The position numbers and the translations under genes were made by a program. From Alphaproteobacteria bacterium (GTDB lineage: Bacteria; Pseudomonadota; Alphaproteobacteria; Caulobacterales; Maricaulaceae), in the NCBI GenBank assembly GCA_030428405.1, contig JAUIEH010000204.1:1-5722 (forward strand): a DNA stretch of 5,722 bases, in the 5' to 3' direction. Under the pieces are notes generated by a model. That model saw only the letters and a program-made list of their open reading frames with translations, searched no databases and had not been told where the DNA came from. Of the stretch, positions 5,142 through 5,722 are shown piece after piece; position 1 is the stretch's first letter, and the number at the start of each line of letters is the position of its first letter.

Positions 5142-5722
5142 TTAAGCCGCCTTGCGTTCACCCAGGCCAAGCAGCTCGTTTGCGCTTTCGTGCAGCTCTC
5201 GGGCTTCCTTGACGATGTAGTCGATCAGCGCGTGAGCTTCTTCGTCCCAGTCTTCGGCGGGGCCGAGCTTGTTGGCGAGCCAAGTCACTTCAGCAGCGTC
5301 GAGGCGTTCAGGCGAAGCGCCGGCGAACAGGACATGCATGGTGACCGCCTTCACGAAGAGGTCGCGCCATTCAGGCGCGCGCGTCTCCGCCTCATCGCGC
5401 ATGGCGAACAAGGCCTCCGCTTCTGGACGCGAAATCGAGATGCCGCCGTCACCGCCCGGTCCATAAAAGACGCGGCGCAGGAACGTGACCTCTTCAGCGG
5501 TGATCGCCTCATCCTCGCTCACGGTCGTGCTGAGCGCGACGATGGCGAAGGCGCGCAGCTTGGCGGGGACTTCCACGGCGCGGTCGAAAATCCGCGCGAG
5601 CAGGCGCATCTCGATGACGTCGAGATTGAGACCGCCCTGCTTGCGGAAAGCATCCATCAGCGCTTCGGCTTCATGATCGAGGATCGCTGCGCGCGGCGCG
5701 CCCGACCAGGTGAATTCAGGAT
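5142..5722 (-). CDS. conserved-looking acidic helical protein of unknown function, C-terminal part
   Basis: At least 192 residues, truncated by the right edge. The frame is open without a stop to base 5722 (upstream residues include PEFTWSGAPRAA and ILDHEAEAL), so the ATG at 5657 is probably internal. The visible part is acidic and helix-rich, with two similar stretches: a helix pair around LDVIEMRLLARIFDRAVEVP then ITAEEVTFLRRVFYGPGGDG, and later LDAAEVTWLANKLGPAEDW then EEAHALIDYIVKEA. Between them lies ISISRPEAEALFAMRDEAE followed by PEWRDLFVKAVTMHVL. The repeated '(A)xEVxxL' units suggest an internal duplication of an all-helical module, somewhat like TerB- or EF-hand-like folds. No metal-binding loop is complete, and I do not recognise the family with confidence. 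There is no signal peptide or membrane segment in the visible part. It ends 148 bp before the AraC-family gene. Confidence 0.8.
   Translation of the reverse strand, partial: PEFTWSGAPRAAILDHEAEALMDAFRKQGGLNLDVIEMRLLARIFDRAVEVPAKLRAFAIVALSTTVSEDEAITAEEVTFLRRVFYGPGGDGGISISRPEAEALFAMRDEAETRAPEWRDLFVKAVTMHVLFAGASPERLDAAEVTWLANKLGPAEDWDEEAHALIDYIVKEARELHESANELLGLGERKAA

Overview
The window is GC-rich chromosomal DNA (roughly 60-65% G+C by eye) that reads as alphaproteobacterial. The best taxonomic clue is an ftsB-like septum gene directly upstream of pdhA, an arrangement common in that class. The pdhA protein is also of the alphaproteobacterial E1-alpha type, and Shine-Dalgarno sites are weak or absent for several genes. 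A marine or aquatic Caulobacterales/Hyphomonadaceae/Maricaulales-type organism is my inference, not a demonstrated fact. Every gene I can support lies on the minus strand, so the biological order runs from the right end to the left.

Right end (5142-5722): the C-terminal part of an unrecognised acidic, helix-rich protein whose start lies outside the window. A 148-bp gap with a short imperfect hairpin and a possible promoter follows. Next comes an AraC/XylS-type regulator (3980-4993) of the long class, with an N-terminal ligand-sensing domain and a C-terminal double helix-turn-helix. A 103-bp gap then precedes an NmrA-like NAD(P)-binding protein (3019-3876) with an excellent ribosome binding site. 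That gene overlaps by 4 bp a four-helix membrane protein of the DUF4345 type (2627-3022), and a hairpin terminator lies just after it. The 103-bp gap carries two near-identical 10-bp direct repeats exactly 21 bp apart, the half-site spacing typical of AraC-family operators. Regulator, operator, reductase-like enzyme and membrane protein therefore look like one local regulatory unit.

Left half: a 301-bp non-coding stretch holds the terminator and a separate 8-bp-arm inverted repeat. It is followed by an FtsB/DivIC-type septum protein (1987-2325), a 106-bp gap, and pdhA (825-1880), the alpha subunit of pyruvate dehydrogenase E1 with intact thiamine-diphosphate motifs. The next gene is not pdhB. 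It is a small exported protein with five mature cysteines whose start overlaps the pdhA stop, and then comes a partial NTF2/SnoaL-like protein that runs off the left edge.

The most unusual structure is an 82-bp compound palindrome (694-775). It lies inside the reading frame of the exported protein, between its putative start and its signal-peptide core, and keeps the frame open. It is either an in-frame palindromic insertion or an intergenic palindrome with a downstream TTG start. I saw no transposase, phage, CRISPR, tRNA or rRNA gene, and no evidence of a defence or other accessory system. The window is mainly ordinary core and accessory chromosome with two structures worth checking.
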